Source: Methylicorpusculum oleiharenae (GTDB taxonomy: Bacteria; Pseudomonadota; Gammaproteobacteria; Methylococcales; Methylomonadaceae). From it: a stretch of DNA of 64,000 nucleotides. Numbering within the stretch: position 1 is the first letter of the stretch; every line of letters begins with the position of its first letter. The stretch is taken from positions 4,866,492-4,930,491 of the forward strand of contig NZ_WUTY02000001.1 in the NCBI RefSeq assembly GCF_009828925.2, read 5' to 3'. The notes under the pieces are model-generated. The model was not told where the DNA came from. It saw only the letters and a program-made list of their open reading frames with translations, and made no database searches. This document shows positions 28,344 to 36,933 of this stretch, in pieces. The position numbers were made by a program, and so were the translations under genes.

Positions 28344-28374
28344 GGGGCGCAGAATCATCTGCGCTCCTTGCTTT
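28344..28374 (+). terminator. Rho-independent terminator of the yciB-yciI-bolA-ppiC operon
   Basis: GGGGCGCAGA pairs with TCTGCGCTCC (one G-T wobble) around an ATCA loop, followed by TTGCTTT. The U-tract is imperfect. Confidence 0.65.
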
Positions 28375-28445
28375 AAATATATCTCAAGGGAAGACCTGAT
28401 TATAAAGATGATCCAGCTCTAACTCTTTATCTGTATTCGAGCGAG

Positions 28446-28599
28446 TCATTCCGGCAGGGATTGCCGGAGCCGTCAGACCGCGTTAGCGAATCCAGGTCAC
28501 ATGGATAGCTCGAAGCTTACCATCCATGGCACTGGATGCCCGTTTCCCGACGGGCATGACGGTCGCTTATTGATTTAGCTGAAATAGCTTGGTAATCAG
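28446..28599. repeat. Dispersed repeat (copy 2) with an extra left part
   Basis: Bases 28509-28599 repeat the block at 24519-24608. The left part (28446-28508) adds GTCATTCCGGCAGGG and ATTGCCGGA followed by AATCCAGGTCACA, sequences also found inside the two MITE copies at 35.0 and 43.1 kb, so the families share an ancestor. It occupies the gap between the convergent ppiC and recJ genes. Confidence 0.65.
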
Positions 28600-28621
28600 G
28601 TGCGCTTTTGAGGGGACAGCC

Positions 28622-30367
28622 TCAAAGCATTTTTTCCACATATTGAATGATCATCTGCACCGTCCGGTTACCCCGGTATTCATTGATATCAAGCCGGTAA
28701 GCGGCATTGATTTTCCTTACACCCAGCCACTGTTCAGGCTGCTCTATAAAAAAGACAATCGCATCAATCAACTGTTGACCTGCATTTTGCCGCAGAACGA
28801 GTTTCAAGTGATGCTGACCGACAATACGGGCTTGAATCACATCAAATAAACCATGAAAAACCGGCTCGGGAAACTCCTGTCCCCAGGTTGACGCATTCAG
28901 CAGCAGCTCAGCGAATTCAAGTGTCAACTCGGTATCGGTCAGCTCTCCATCCGAGTAGATTTTTTGCTCGAGATCCATGGACGATAAACGCCTGGCCACC
29001 ATTTCGTCAAAGGCCAGTGAAAACGGAGGAAAATCATGCATTTTAAGCGTCAATCCTGCCGCCATGGCATGCCCGCCAAATTTGCTCAGCAAGTTTGGAT
29101 GAGCGGCCGCAACATCACTCAACACATCCCGAATATGCACGCCGGGGATCGAACGCGCCGAACCTTTGATTTCACCCTGCCCTGATGGCGCAAAAGCAAC
29201 CACAGGCCGGTGCAGCTTGTCCTTAATCCTGGACGCTAAAATTCCTATAACGCCCTGATGCCAGTTGCCATCGTATAAACAAACCCCGGAAGGCAGATGC
29301 CGCTCGTCCAGCGCTTTCATCTCGCTTAACAGTGCCATCGCCTCAACTTTCATCTGGCCTTCAATTTCGCGTCTGTCGCTGTTCAGATCATCGAGCTGCA
29401 GCGCAATATCTTTAGCCAGCGCTTCATCGTCAGTCAGCAAGCATTGAATGCCCAGCGACATATCGTCCATACGGCCTGCCGCGTTAAGCCGGGGACCCAA
29501 TGCAAAGCCCAAATCCGACGCAGACAGTGTGCCTAAATTACGTCCGGATACTTCAATTAACGCTTTAATTCCCGGGCTGCATTGGCCGGAGCGAATTCTC
29601 AGCAAGCCCTGATGCACCAGAATACGATTGACCTGATCCAGCGGCACCACATCAGCAATGGTTCCTAAAGCGACATAATCCAGTAACTGCGCCAGATTAG
29701 GCTCTTTGATGCTTTTCTTTTCAAACCAGTTAAGCGTGCGCAGACGGCTCCTTAGTGCCATTAACACATAAAACATGACCCCGACACCCGCCAGCGCCTT
29801 GCTTGGAAAAAGCTGGCCGGGTAAATTGGGATTGACTATCGCATCGGCTGCGGGCAACTGATCGCCGGGTAAATGATGATCCGTGACCAACACTTTTATA
29901 CCCAGCGCTTTAGCGGCCTCAACCCCGTCAATACTGGATATGCCGTTATCAACGGTGATGATCACATCCGGTGATTGCTGATTAACCAATGCGACGATTT
30001 CAGGGGTTAAGCCGTAGCCGTATTCAAATCGGTTGGGAACAACGAAAGACACAGAACCGGCACCCAGCAAGTGAAGACCTTTGATTGCAACCGCGCAACT
30101 GGTGGCGCCGTCGGCGTCAAAATCACCTACTATCGTTATTTTTTGCTGCTGTGTCAGAGCCATCACCAAATGATCAACCATTTGGGTCATGCCGCTTAAT
30201 GCTGAGGGGGAAGGCAGATGCGCTAAAGTGCGCTCCAGTTCTTCAACCGATTTAACACCGCGACTTTTGAAAATGCGCTGCAATACAGGATGCAAATCGT
30301 CCAATTGGAGGCGTTTGTTGAGGATAGGCCTGGGTAATATGTTCTTTTTTACGCCTTGATAATACAT
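28622..30367 (-). CDS. recJ: Single-stranded-DNA-specific exonuclease RecJ
   Basis: 5'-3' exonuclease of mismatch repair and recombination. With the ATG at 30367 the length is 581 residues, normal for RecJ. DHH-superfamily motifs: D-F-D-A-D-G-A-T-S near residue 82, I-T-V-D-N-G-I near 134, T-D-H-H near 158, and the DHHA1 motif G-G-H-A-M-A-A-G near 440. A longer frame from a TTG at 30391 would run into the thrC terminator hairpin and is rejected. It follows thrC on the same strand behind that terminator. Confidence 0.96.
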   Translation of the reverse strand: MYYQGVKKNILPRPILNKRLQLDDLHPVLQRIFKSRGVKSVEELERTLAHLPSPSALSGMTQMVDHLVMALTQQQKITIVGDFDADGATSCAVAIKGLHLLGAGSVSFVVPNRFEYGYGLTPEIVALVNQQSPDVIITVDNGISSIDGVEAAKALGIKVLVTDHHLPGDQLPAADAIVNPNLPGQLFPSKALAGVGVMFYVLMALRSRLRTLNWFEKKSIKEPNLAQLLDYVALGTIADVVPLDQVNRILVHQGLLRIRSGQCSPGIKALIEVSGRNLGTLSASDLGFALGPRLNAAGRMDDMSLGIQCLLTDDEALAKDIALQLDDLNSDRREIEGQMKVEAMALLSEMKALDERHLPSGVCLYDGNWHQGVIGILASRIKDKLHRPVVAFAPSGQGEIKGSARSIPGVHIRDVLSDVAAAHPNLLSKFGGHAMAAGLTLKMHDFPPFSLAFDEMVARRLSSMDLEQKIYSDGELTDTELTLEFAELLLNASTWGQEFPEPVFHGLFDVIQARIVGQHHLKLVLRQNAGQQLIDAIVFFIEQPEQWLGVRKINAAYRLDINEYRGNRTVQMIIQYVEKML

Positions 30368-30377
30368 GCTGCTCAAT

Positions 30378-30403
30378 AAAAAAGCCGGCAAAAGCCGGCT
30401 TTT
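30378..30403 (-). terminator. Rho-independent terminator between thrC and recJ
   Basis: On the minus strand AAAAGCCGGC, a TTTT loop and GCCGGCTTTTTT form a textbook hairpin plus T-run 20 bases after the thrC stop and 11 bases before the recJ ATG. Confidence 0.85.
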
Positions 30404-30422
30404 ATCATAGGTTGAAAGCGAC

Positions 30423-31517
30423 TCAAAGATTATCCAGAATGGCTTTTTTAACGGAATACAAATCAGCGTCTATCGTGACCGGATGGGCATCCTTACATTG
30501 ATTGATAGCCACATCCGGATCCTTGATGCCGTTACCCGTCAAGGTACAGACAATCGTACTGCCTTCCGGAATTGCACCGGTACTGATATCGTGCAAAGCC
30601 CCCGCGATTGAAGCAGCAGAAGCCGGTTCACAAAATATACCTTCATTCTGACTGAGCAGTTTTTGAGCAACCAGAATCTGTTCGTCGGTAAAAGACTCAA
30701 ACCAGCCTTCGGATTCTCTTTGCGCCGCCCAGGCCATATCCCAGGATTGCGGGCGCCCAATGCGGATAGCCGTAGCAATTGTTTCGGGATTGTCGACCAT
30801 TTCACGCGCCACAAAAGGCGCAGCACCGGCCGCCTGATAGCCGCACATCACCGGTCTTTTTTTAGTGACTGCTTTCAGCCCGCCGATATCGGATGAATAT
30901 TCCTTATAACCTTTCCAATACGCCGTGATATTTCCGGCATTACCCACCGGCAAACAGTGATAATCCGGGGCATCGCCCAACTCATCAATAATCTCGAAAG
31001 CCGCAGTTTTTTGTCCTTCGATTCTGAAAGGATTGATCGAATTCACAATGGCCACAGGCGCATGCTCCGCCACATCTTTGACCAGTTGCATGCCTTTGTC
31101 AAAATTACCGTTGATTTGAATAATCTGGGCGCCATACATCAAAGTTTGAGCCAGTTTGCCCAACGCAATCTTGCCATCGGGAATCAATACGAAGGCTTTG
31201 ATTCCGGCACGCACCGCATAAGCGGCAGCGGAAGCGGAGGTATTTCCGGTAGAAGCGCAAATGATAGCCTGACTGCCCTGATCTACCGCCTTGGTAACCG
31301 CCATTGTCATACCGCGGTCTTTAAAAGAACCGGTAGGATTAAGCCCTTCAAACTTGACATAAATCGTGACGTCTTTCCCGATCAATCGGGGAATATTTTC
31401 CAGGCGAATCAATGGCGTCCGGCCTTCGCACAAACTGATCACGCGCGTATCCCGGGCGACGGGCAACCTTTCTCTGTAATGTTCAATTAAACCGGTATAG
31501 CGTTTATGTTGTGACAT
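30423..31517 (-). CDS. thrC: Threonine synthase
   Basis: PLP enzyme converting O-phospho-homoserine to threonine. The 364 residues match the shorter bacterial class. The PLP lysine is in G-S-F-K-D-R-G-M near residue 66, [14 protein letters not shown] follows near 88-101, and G-N-A-G-N-I near 192 binds the cofactor phosphate. Seven bases separate it from hom upstream, so the two form an operon; the terminator after thrC ends it. Confidence 0.96.
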   Translation of the reverse strand: MSQHKRYTGLIEHYRERLPVARDTRVISLCEGRTPLIRLENIPRLIGKDVTIYVKFEGLNPTGSFKDRGMTMAVTKAVDQGSQAIICASTGNTSASAAAYAVRAGIKAFVLIPDGKIALGKLAQTLMYGAQIIQINGNFDKGMQLVKDVAEHAPVAIVNSINPFRIEGQKTAAFEIIDELGDAPDYHCLPVGNAGNITAYWKGYKEYSSDIGGLKAVTKKRPVMCGYQAAGAAPFVAREMVDNPETIATAIRIGRPQSWDMAWAAQRESEGWFESFTDEQILVAQKLLSQNEGIFCEPASAASIAGALHDISTGAIPEGSTIVCTLTGNGIKDPDVAINQCKDAHPVTIDADLYSVKKAILDNL

Positions 31518-31524
31518 TGTTTTG

Positions 31525-32835
31525 TTATCCCAAAGTTTCTAAACGGATGCGGTTGACTTTTCCGGTTACCGTGACTAATTTTTCGATTTCAGTGATAGCC
31601 GCATTCAGCTCATGCTCTAGCGTGTTTTGAGTCAGCATGATAATCGGCACGGAACTTTTCCCGGCAGGCGGCTCTTTTTGAATAATCGCTTCAATGCTGA
31701 TTTGATGCGAAGCCAGAATCCGCGTGACATCGGCCAATACACCGGGCTTGTCTTCCGCATGCAGACGTAAATAATAAGCCGTACGGAACTGCTCAGGCGC
31801 AAGAATGGGGATATCGGCCAGAGAATCAGCCTGAAAGGCCAAATGCGGCACACGGTTTTCAGGATCGCCGGTCATCGCTCTGACCACATCGATCACATCG
31901 GCCACAACCGAAGAAGCCGTCGGTTCAGCCCCGGCTCCGGCGCCATAATAAAGCGTAGGTCCTACCGCATCGCCTTTGACTAAAACGGCGTTCATGACAC
32001 CATCCACATTGGCGATAAGCCTGCGATGCGGAATCAGCGTAGGGTGTACGCGCAATTCGATACCTTCGGCTGTTTTTCTGGCAATGCCTAAATGCTTGAT
32101 GCGATAACCTAATGCTTCGGCGTATTCGACATCGGCGCGGGTAATTTGGGTAATACCTTCGGTATAGACTTTGTCAAATTGCAAGGGAATACCGAAAGCA
32201 ATGGAAGCCAGAATGGTCAGCTTATGCCCCGCGTCTATGCCTTCCACATCAAAAGTGGGATCTGCTTCGGCATAACCCAACGCCTGCGCTTCAGCCAGCA
32301 CATCGGCAAAATCACGGCCTTTATCCCGCATCTCGGTCAGAATAAAATTGCCGGTGCCGTTGATAATACCGGCCAGCCATTGAATTTGGTTACCGCTCAA
32401 ACCCTCTCGAATCGCTTTTATTATCGGAATACCGCCCGCTACCGCCGCTTCAAACGCAATCATTACACCTTTGGCACTGGCCTGAGCAAAAACTTCATTA
32501 CCGTGCAACGCAATCAGGGCTTTATTGGCCGTAACGACATGCTTGCCCTGCGCTATGGCTTTTAAAACCAGCGTTTTGGCTAAGGTAGTGCCGCCGATCA
32601 ATTCCAGGACAATATCAATCTCAGGGTCATTGATGATTTCAAATGGATCTGTCGTCAGGCTAATGCCTTGCGTATCGCAGATGCGATCCCGGTTCAGATC
32701 ACGCGCAGATGCCCGGGTGATGATAATCTCACGCCCTGCTCTGCGGGCAATCTCCGCTGCGTTTCGTTTCAATACATTGACCGTGCCGCCGCCGACGGTA
32801 CCCAATCCCAAAACACCTACTTTAACCGGTTTCAA
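31525..32835 (-). CDS. hom: Homoserine dehydrogenase
   Basis: Reduces aspartate semialdehyde to homoserine in the threonine/methionine branch. A monofunctional enzyme of 436 residues without an aspartokinase part: NAD(P)-binding [10 protein letters not shown] at residues 10-19, the T-A-N-K-A-L-I block near 102, catalytic region G-Y-A-E-A-D-P near 205, and a C-terminal ACT domain from about 350 ([11 protein letters not shown]) for feedback control. Seven bases before thrC. A repeat lies upstream between this gene and alaC. Confidence 0.97.
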   Translation of the reverse strand: MKPVKVGVLGLGTVGGGTVNVLKRNAAEIARRAGREIIITRASARDLNRDRICDTQGISLTTDPFEIINDPEIDIVLELIGGTTLAKTLVLKAIAQGKHVVTANKALIALHGNEVFAQASAKGVMIAFEAAVAGGIPIIKAIREGLSGNQIQWLAGIINGTGNFILTEMRDKGRDFADVLAEAQALGYAEADPTFDVEGIDAGHKLTILASIAFGIPLQFDKVYTEGITQITRADVEYAEALGYRIKHLGIARKTAEGIELRVHPTLIPHRRLIANVDGVMNAVLVKGDAVGPTLYYGAGAGAEPTASSVVADVIDVVRAMTGDPENRVPHLAFQADSLADIPILAPEQFRTAYYLRLHAEDKPGVLADVTRILASHQISIEAIIQKEPPAGKSSVPIIMLTQNTLEHELNAAITEIEKLVTVTGKVNRIRLETLG

Positions 32836-32884
32836 TGTGTACTCCTGAATGATGAGAGCCGTTCCTGTTAAACGAAAAAATGAT

Positions 32885-32963
32885 GTAACTGTTCAGCGGA
32901 GAAACAAAACTAAGGTGCTGAACCGCGTAGGTTGGGTTGGCTATCGCCAACCGCAACCTACGC
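32885..32963. repeat. Copy (a) of the TAGGTTG palindromic repeat family, short form
   Basis: An arm GTAACTGTTCAGCGG plus GAAACAAAACTAAGG leads into GTAGGTTGGGTTGGC, ATCGCC and CAACCGCAACCTAC. The same arm and palindrome occur near 40.2, 43.0 and 56.0 kb. Here the centre is collapsed, giving a compact hairpin between alaC and hom. Confidence 0.75.
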
Positions 32964-32978
32964 TCACTAATTATGAAA

Positions 32979-34163
32979 TTAGATGAGGTTGTCCTTTTTG
33001 AACATATTTCTGATCCCTCGAATGGCTTGGCGCGTTCTGTGCTCATTTTCAATCAAACCAAAACGGACATGGTCGTCACCGTATTGACCAAATCCGATAC
33101 CCGGTGAGACGGCCACTTTGGCATCCACCAGTAATTTTTTTGAAAATTCCAACGATCCCATTGCCTTATAAGGTTCAGGAATGGGCGCCCAGACAAACAT
33201 GGTGGCTTTCGGTTTCGGAACCGGCCATCCTGCCGATGTCAAACCTTCACACAGGACATCACGGCGTTTTCTGTACATCTCGGCAATTTCAACCAGGCAA
33301 TCCTGTGGGCCTTCCAACGCGGTGATCGCAGCAATCTGAATCGGCGTGAAGGTACCGTAATCCAGATACGATTTGATCCTGGCCAATGCGCCGACCAGTT
33401 CCTTGTTGCCGCACATAAAACCGACACGCCAGCCGGGCATATTATAACTTTTCGATAATGAGAAAAACTCTACGGCCACATCGGTCGCGCCTTTCACCTG
33501 AAGAATTGAAGGCGCTTTATAACCATCAAACACGATATCGGCATAAGCAATATCCTGAACCACCCAGATCTTGTGCTCTCTGGCAACGGCAATAATTTTT
33601 TCAAAGAAATCCAGTTCCACACATTGCGTGGTTGGGTTGCCCGGAAAATTAAGGATTAACATTTTAGGCTTGGGCCACGAATCAATAATGGCTTTATGCA
33701 GCTCGTCGAAAAAATCAACCCCCGGCACCAGAGGCACATGGCGCACATCGGCACCGGCAATGACAACGCCATAAGGATGTATCGGATAAGCCGGATTGGG
33801 CACCAGAACCACATCGCCAGGGCCCAGCGTGGCCAAAGCTAAATGCGCCAGACCTTCTTTGGAACCTATGGTCACAATTGCTTCGGTATCGGGATCCAAA
33901 TCAACGTCGAACCGGGTTTTATACCAATGACATATCGCTTTGCGTAAGCGAGGTATGCCTTTAGAAACCGAATAGCGGTGGGTATCGGGTCGTTTCGTCG
34001 CTTCCACCATTTTGTTGACGATATGATCCGGCGTGGGTTGATCCGGGTTACCCATGCCGAAATCGATAATATCTTCTCCGGCCGCTCGCGCTTTCGCCTT
34101 TAATTCATTAACAATGTTAAAAACATAAGGGGGTAAACGACTTATTCTATGAAATTGTTCCAT
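32979..34163 (-). CDS. alaC: AlaC-type alanine aminotransferase
   Basis: PLP aminotransferase making alanine from pyruvate and glutamate, assigned by close match in key blocks: R-L-P-P-Y-V-F-N-I near residue 8, F-G-M-G-N-P-D near 36, N-F-P-G-N-P-T-T-Q near 173, and [15 protein letters not shown] with the Schiff-base lysine near 235. With the ATG at 34163 the length is 394 residues and the N-terminus aligns with relatives; the frame is open to 34241. It precedes hom and thrC on the same strand, 143 bases from hom with a repeat between. Confidence 0.9.
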   Translation of the reverse strand: MEQFHRISRLPPYVFNIVNELKAKARAAGEDIIDFGMGNPDQPTPDHIVNKMVEATKRPDTHRYSVSKGIPRLRKAICHWYKTRFDVDLDPDTEAIVTIGSKEGLAHLALATLGPGDVVLVPNPAYPIHPYGVVIAGADVRHVPLVPGVDFFDELHKAIIDSWPKPKMLILNFPGNPTTQCVELDFFEKIIAVAREHKIWVVQDIAYADIVFDGYKAPSILQVKGATDVAVEFFSLSKSYNMPGWRVGFMCGNKELVGALARIKSYLDYGTFTPIQIAAITALEGPQDCLVEIAEMYRKRRDVLCEGLTSAGWPVPKPKATMFVWAPIPEPYKAMGSLEFSKKLLVDAKVAVSPGIGFGQYGDDHVRFGLIENEHRTRQAIRGIRNMFKKDNLI

Positions 34164-34361
34164 CAGCGGCTCGGTGCAAGTATCGATATTAAATGAAGAA
34201 AAAAGACCGCCTAAGGTACTGTTAATCAATGATTGTGTCAATTGATGTCTTTGAATCCGGCCGCTTGAGCTGTGTTATAAATCCTGTGATGCAAAATCAG
34301 GTCATCACTGAATTTTGGCAACGCTACCTTAATGTGATCGCATAGCCTTTAAATCAATCGG

Positions 34362-34874
34362 TTAAAAGCAATCCCCGTATTCCATGATCAGCAAACGGCA
34401 ATCAAAGAAGGTATTGGGGTAATAGGCACTGATAACCCAACGCAAAAAACATTCAAACAAAAAGAACAGTGTCATCGCCCGGGCACCGCTGCTGGCCAGC
34501 TTGAATTGCGTATGCCCTGAACAGCGCCAAACAGAAGTAATCCACCATATTGAAGGCAATAACAACATCCCGTGCACAGTTTTCCAGCTGGCAATGGTGT
34601 AGGTCACATTCATTACTCGATAATCGATATAATAAAAGACCACATTGACAAAGATAAAAAATGGCCAGAAGGCCCGTTTCAGAGGTGCTTCACCTAACCA
34701 AGTTGCCAGAAGATACTGATAGAAACTACCCCCGGTCTGAAGAGGCCATTCGGTTTTAACTTCGGGTGTGTAAAAATGAACCAGACAAAAAATCGCCACC
34801 AGCAAAATAGAGACTTCAATGGGGCTCAAGAAATTTGTATAGGTAAACAAAGTTGTTAACGTAGTGATAAACAT
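34362..34874 (-). CDS. Unrecognised polytopic membrane protein
   Basis: A 170-residue protein with about four hydrophobic segments (residues 16-34, 66-84, 95-115, 130-148) and many aromatic residues. I do not recognise the family. The start is good: AGGAG lies four to five bases before the ATG at 34874. No enzyme motif is visible; one Cys-His pair (R-C-S-G-H) is in a loop near residue 120. The gap to alaC (34242-34361) holds no gene. Confidence 0.6.
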   Translation of the reverse strand: MFITTLTTLFTYTNFLSPIEVSILLVAIFCLVHFYTPEVKTEWPLQTGGSFYQYLLATWLGEAPLKRAFWPFFIFVNVVFYYIDYRVMNVTYTIASWKTVHGMLLLPSIWWITSVWRCSGHTQFKLASSGARAMTLFFLFECFLRWVISAYYPNTFFDCRLLIMEYGDCF

Positions 34875-34982
34875 AATTCTCCTACTGTTTAATACCGATT
34901 ACACCAACCCCAAAAATCAGCGGGAAAGCATTGGATTCAGTTCATGCCAAGTCTGGAACAGAATCCAATAGTGTTTAAAAAA

Positions 34983-35149
34983 AGCTATGTTCGCGTTAGA
35001 AGTTGAATGTAAATAAACGCCGTCATTCCGGCATGGATTGCCGTAATCCAGGTCACAAGGAAGTGAAAGTCCAACGCCATCCATGGCATGGCTTCTGGAT
35101 CCCGGCGATCCCTGCTGGGGCGACACCTACTATTAACGCGAATATAGCC
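34983..35149. mobile_element. MITE copy 1, 167 bp, flanked by an 8-bp target duplication
   Basis: The ends are AGCTATGTTCGCGTTA and TAACGCGAATATAGCC, inverted with two differences. TTAAAAAA directly flanks both sides (34975-34982 and 35150-35157). The interior holds GTCATTCCGG and CCCTGCTGGGGCGAC palindromes and no coding capacity. A second copy with the same ends is at 43043-43204. Movement in trans by an unseen transposase is implied. Confidence 0.8.
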
Positions 35150-35326
35150 TTAAAAAAGCGGCGGCTCGCTTACGATCTCAACTTTTTCGTCAACCTGCCG
35201 CTCTTGCTCAATTTTGCTTTTTTCTTGCTGGGAAAGATAAGTACCTGTCATCAGGAACCCCATGACCAGCAGGTAAATTACCGCGGCTATTCGCTTTACT
35301 TTTAGTGCATCGTCAACTTCTTTCAT
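35150..35326 (-). CDS. Small single-pass membrane protein, 58 residues
   Basis: Starts at the ATG at 35324-35326 with ACTGGACA upstream. The sequence begins M-K-E-V-D-D-A-L-K-V-K-R, followed by a hydrophobic segment near residues 13-30 and a charged helical tail rich in Glu, Lys and Gln ending in E-P-P-L-F. The pattern suggests a type II or N-in membrane anchor with a short coiled tail. Its TAA stop is formed by the first bases of the MITE target duplication. Function unknown; no homology recognised. Confidence 0.55.
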   Translation of the reverse strand: MKEVDDALKVKRIAAVIYLLVMGFLMTGTYLSQQEKSKIEQERQVDEKVEIVSEPPLF

Positions 35327-35416
35327 AATTGTCCAGTCTTAAGCTAGGTTTGTTAATGATAAGCGCCTCCCGGCGTCTATTGATTTGACTCAGAGTCCCA
35401 CCTGAGTCCCGTTAGG

Positions 35417-35625
35417 CCGCGCCGAGCACTGGCGATTTTGCCGATTAAAGCCCGCTAGGGGAGCGGCAAGGATGCCGCTCGTTTTCGGAGGGCTAGGGAT
35501 AGCCCTTCCGAAAACCCTCGGCAAAATCGTCAGCGCGCAGGATGCCGCGGCCTCCGGGTGTCTTTTCTTTTGGATACTTTTCTTTGGACAAGCAAAGAAA
35601 AGTATCGCGGCTGTCGGTCCGCGAA
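35417..35625. repeat. Composite palindromic repeat upstream of the small membrane protein
   Basis: GATTTTGCCGA (about 35434) is mirrored by TCGGCAAAATCG (about 35518); between them lie GAGCGGC/GCCGCTC and CGGAGGGCTA/TAGCCCTTCCG hairpins. To the right, ATACTTTTCTTTGG and CAAAGAAAAGTAT form another pair. No gene is visible in 35327-35680. Confidence 0.65.
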
Positions 35626-35680
35626 CCGACTTCAAATAAGCTGAAGCTTAATCAGGTAAATTTTTAATTGAAAGGCATCT

Positions 35681-36769
35681 TCAAAACCCCGGTATACCGA
35701 TTTTTTGAATTTTAACAGCATTATCACCTTCCTCATAAGCCAGTAACTTACCTTCTTTTTTCCAAATTCGAAAAGCCAGCGCATAAGTCAGCACGCGAAT
35801 CGGATAATCTCTAGGCAAAATCTGCAAATACGGCTGAATGGTCGCAAAATCGGTAACCCCGTATTGTTTCATGATAAACCGCAACCCGCCGTTTTGAGGA
35901 CCTATGTTATAAGCCAACAAACCAAGAAACAAATCGCCGTGCATGTCGTTTAAATAGTGTTTGAGGGTCGCTGCCGCCAGAAAGGCATTGTGTTTATGAT
36001 TTTCCAGATCCAGATGCGCACCCTTTAATTCACTTTTCGCGGCGGACTTTACCGACTCGGGAACCCGCGTAATTTGAAACAAACCATGCCCCCCGTCCGC
36101 GCTGGTTCTCGGCAAAAATGAAGACTCGGCCGCGGCTACACCTTTCAGTAAATCGGCGTCCACATCAAAGCGCCTGGCCGCCTCATTGATATCGCTATCA
36201 AATGACCCGCCCCGTTCAACCAGCTTAATCAGTTGCGCATGCCCCATACGACGGTAAGCGGCATAAACCTGGTGGCCAATCGTGATCCGTCTGACCTCCT
36301 CTTTACCTCCGACCAGTGTTCTAAAATGGCCGTACGCGTCAATAAATCCGGCCTGCACTACCGACCAGTAAACCAGTGCCAAACAGCTTGTCGACACCAG
36401 AAAAATGGCAACAGGAGCCCGGAGGTTAAGCCATTTGCGTAACCGCCACCAGCCGGCAAGTAATAAGCCACCTATCACCACAATCAATAACACACCGATT
36501 GCAAAGGGGAGCATATGGGTCAAAAAACCCGTTCCGGTAAACCGCTGCGCGGACCAACCCAACACAAAAATAATTAAAACCAGACCCAAACCGGATAATC
36601 CGGCACATTCAAGCGTGAGCAGCAGAAACTTTTGACCCAGAGATGACGTGCGAGGCTTTTTATTGACTTTGGACGGCTTTTTTTTAGCGATACGCGGCCC
36701 CTGGCTGGTTTTTCGAGCCGGTTTCAAGGGCACCGGGACCTGCTTTGTTAAGGCTTTTGGCTTGATCAT
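35681..36769 (-). CDS. Membrane-anchored lytic transglycosylase (SLT domain)
   Basis: A 362-residue protein with a very basic N-terminal tail (Lys/Arg/Pro rich, residues 1-45), three hydrophobic segments (about 47-145), then a C-terminal Slt70-like catalytic domain. The catalytic Glu is in G-V-A-A-A-E-S-S-F near residue 215, followed by G-L-F-Q-I-T and A-Y-N-I-G-P. It would cleave murein glycan strands to anhydro-muropeptides in the periplasm. The ATG at 36769 is used; a GTG at 36808 would add 13 residues. The basic cytoplasmic tail is unusual. Confidence 0.85.
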   Translation of the reverse strand: MIKPKALTKQVPVPLKPARKTSQGPRIAKKKPSKVNKKPRTSSLGQKFLLLTLECAGLSGLGLVLIIFVLGWSAQRFTGTGFLTHMLPFAIGVLLIVVIGGLLLAGWWRLRKWLNLRAPVAIFLVSTSCLALVYWSVVQAGFIDAYGHFRTLVGGKEEVRRITIGHQVYAAYRRMGHAQLIKLVERGGSFDSDINEAARRFDVDADLLKGVAAAESSFLPRTSADGGHGLFQITRVPESVKSAAKSELKGAHLDLENHKHNAFLAAATLKHYLNDMHGDLFLGLLAYNIGPQNGGLRFIMKQYGVTDFATIQPYLQILPRDYPIRVLTYALAFRIWKKEGKLLAYEEGDNAVKIQKIGIPGF

Positions 36770-36910
36770 GAATGCTTGAGTTTTGACTGTTCTTGATTGC
36801 GATTTCACAGCAAATTGTGCTTAATGACAATCATTATAAAGGCCTGAAAACGTGTTAACGCTTTTGAGAAGATTAGGATGAGAGTAAAAAACGCCATTAA
36901 GTTATGCGTA

Positions 36911-36933
36911 GTTTGTAGGTGGGGGCCATCCCC
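36911..36933. repeat. Left fragment of a palindromic repeat split by the IS element
   Basis: GTTTGTAGGT followed by GGGGGCCATCCCC. Joined to 38364 onward, it forms an arm of a long palindrome whose other arm (GATCGCGGGC, AGCCCGCTCCTACAA) is at 38393-38419. The last 13 bases (36921-36933) are the target duplication. Confidence 0.75.

Noticed and set aside
30957-31490. 177-codon frame on the plus strand
   Set aside because: Antisense to thrC, which is complete and well conserved.
35003-35305. 100-codon frame on the plus strand
   Set aside because: Its first half is MITE sequence and its second half is antisense to the 58-residue membrane protein gene, which has the better composition.
35390-35635. 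81-codon frame on the minus strand
   Set aside because: Covers the composite palindromic repeat; no start signal and no plausible protein features.
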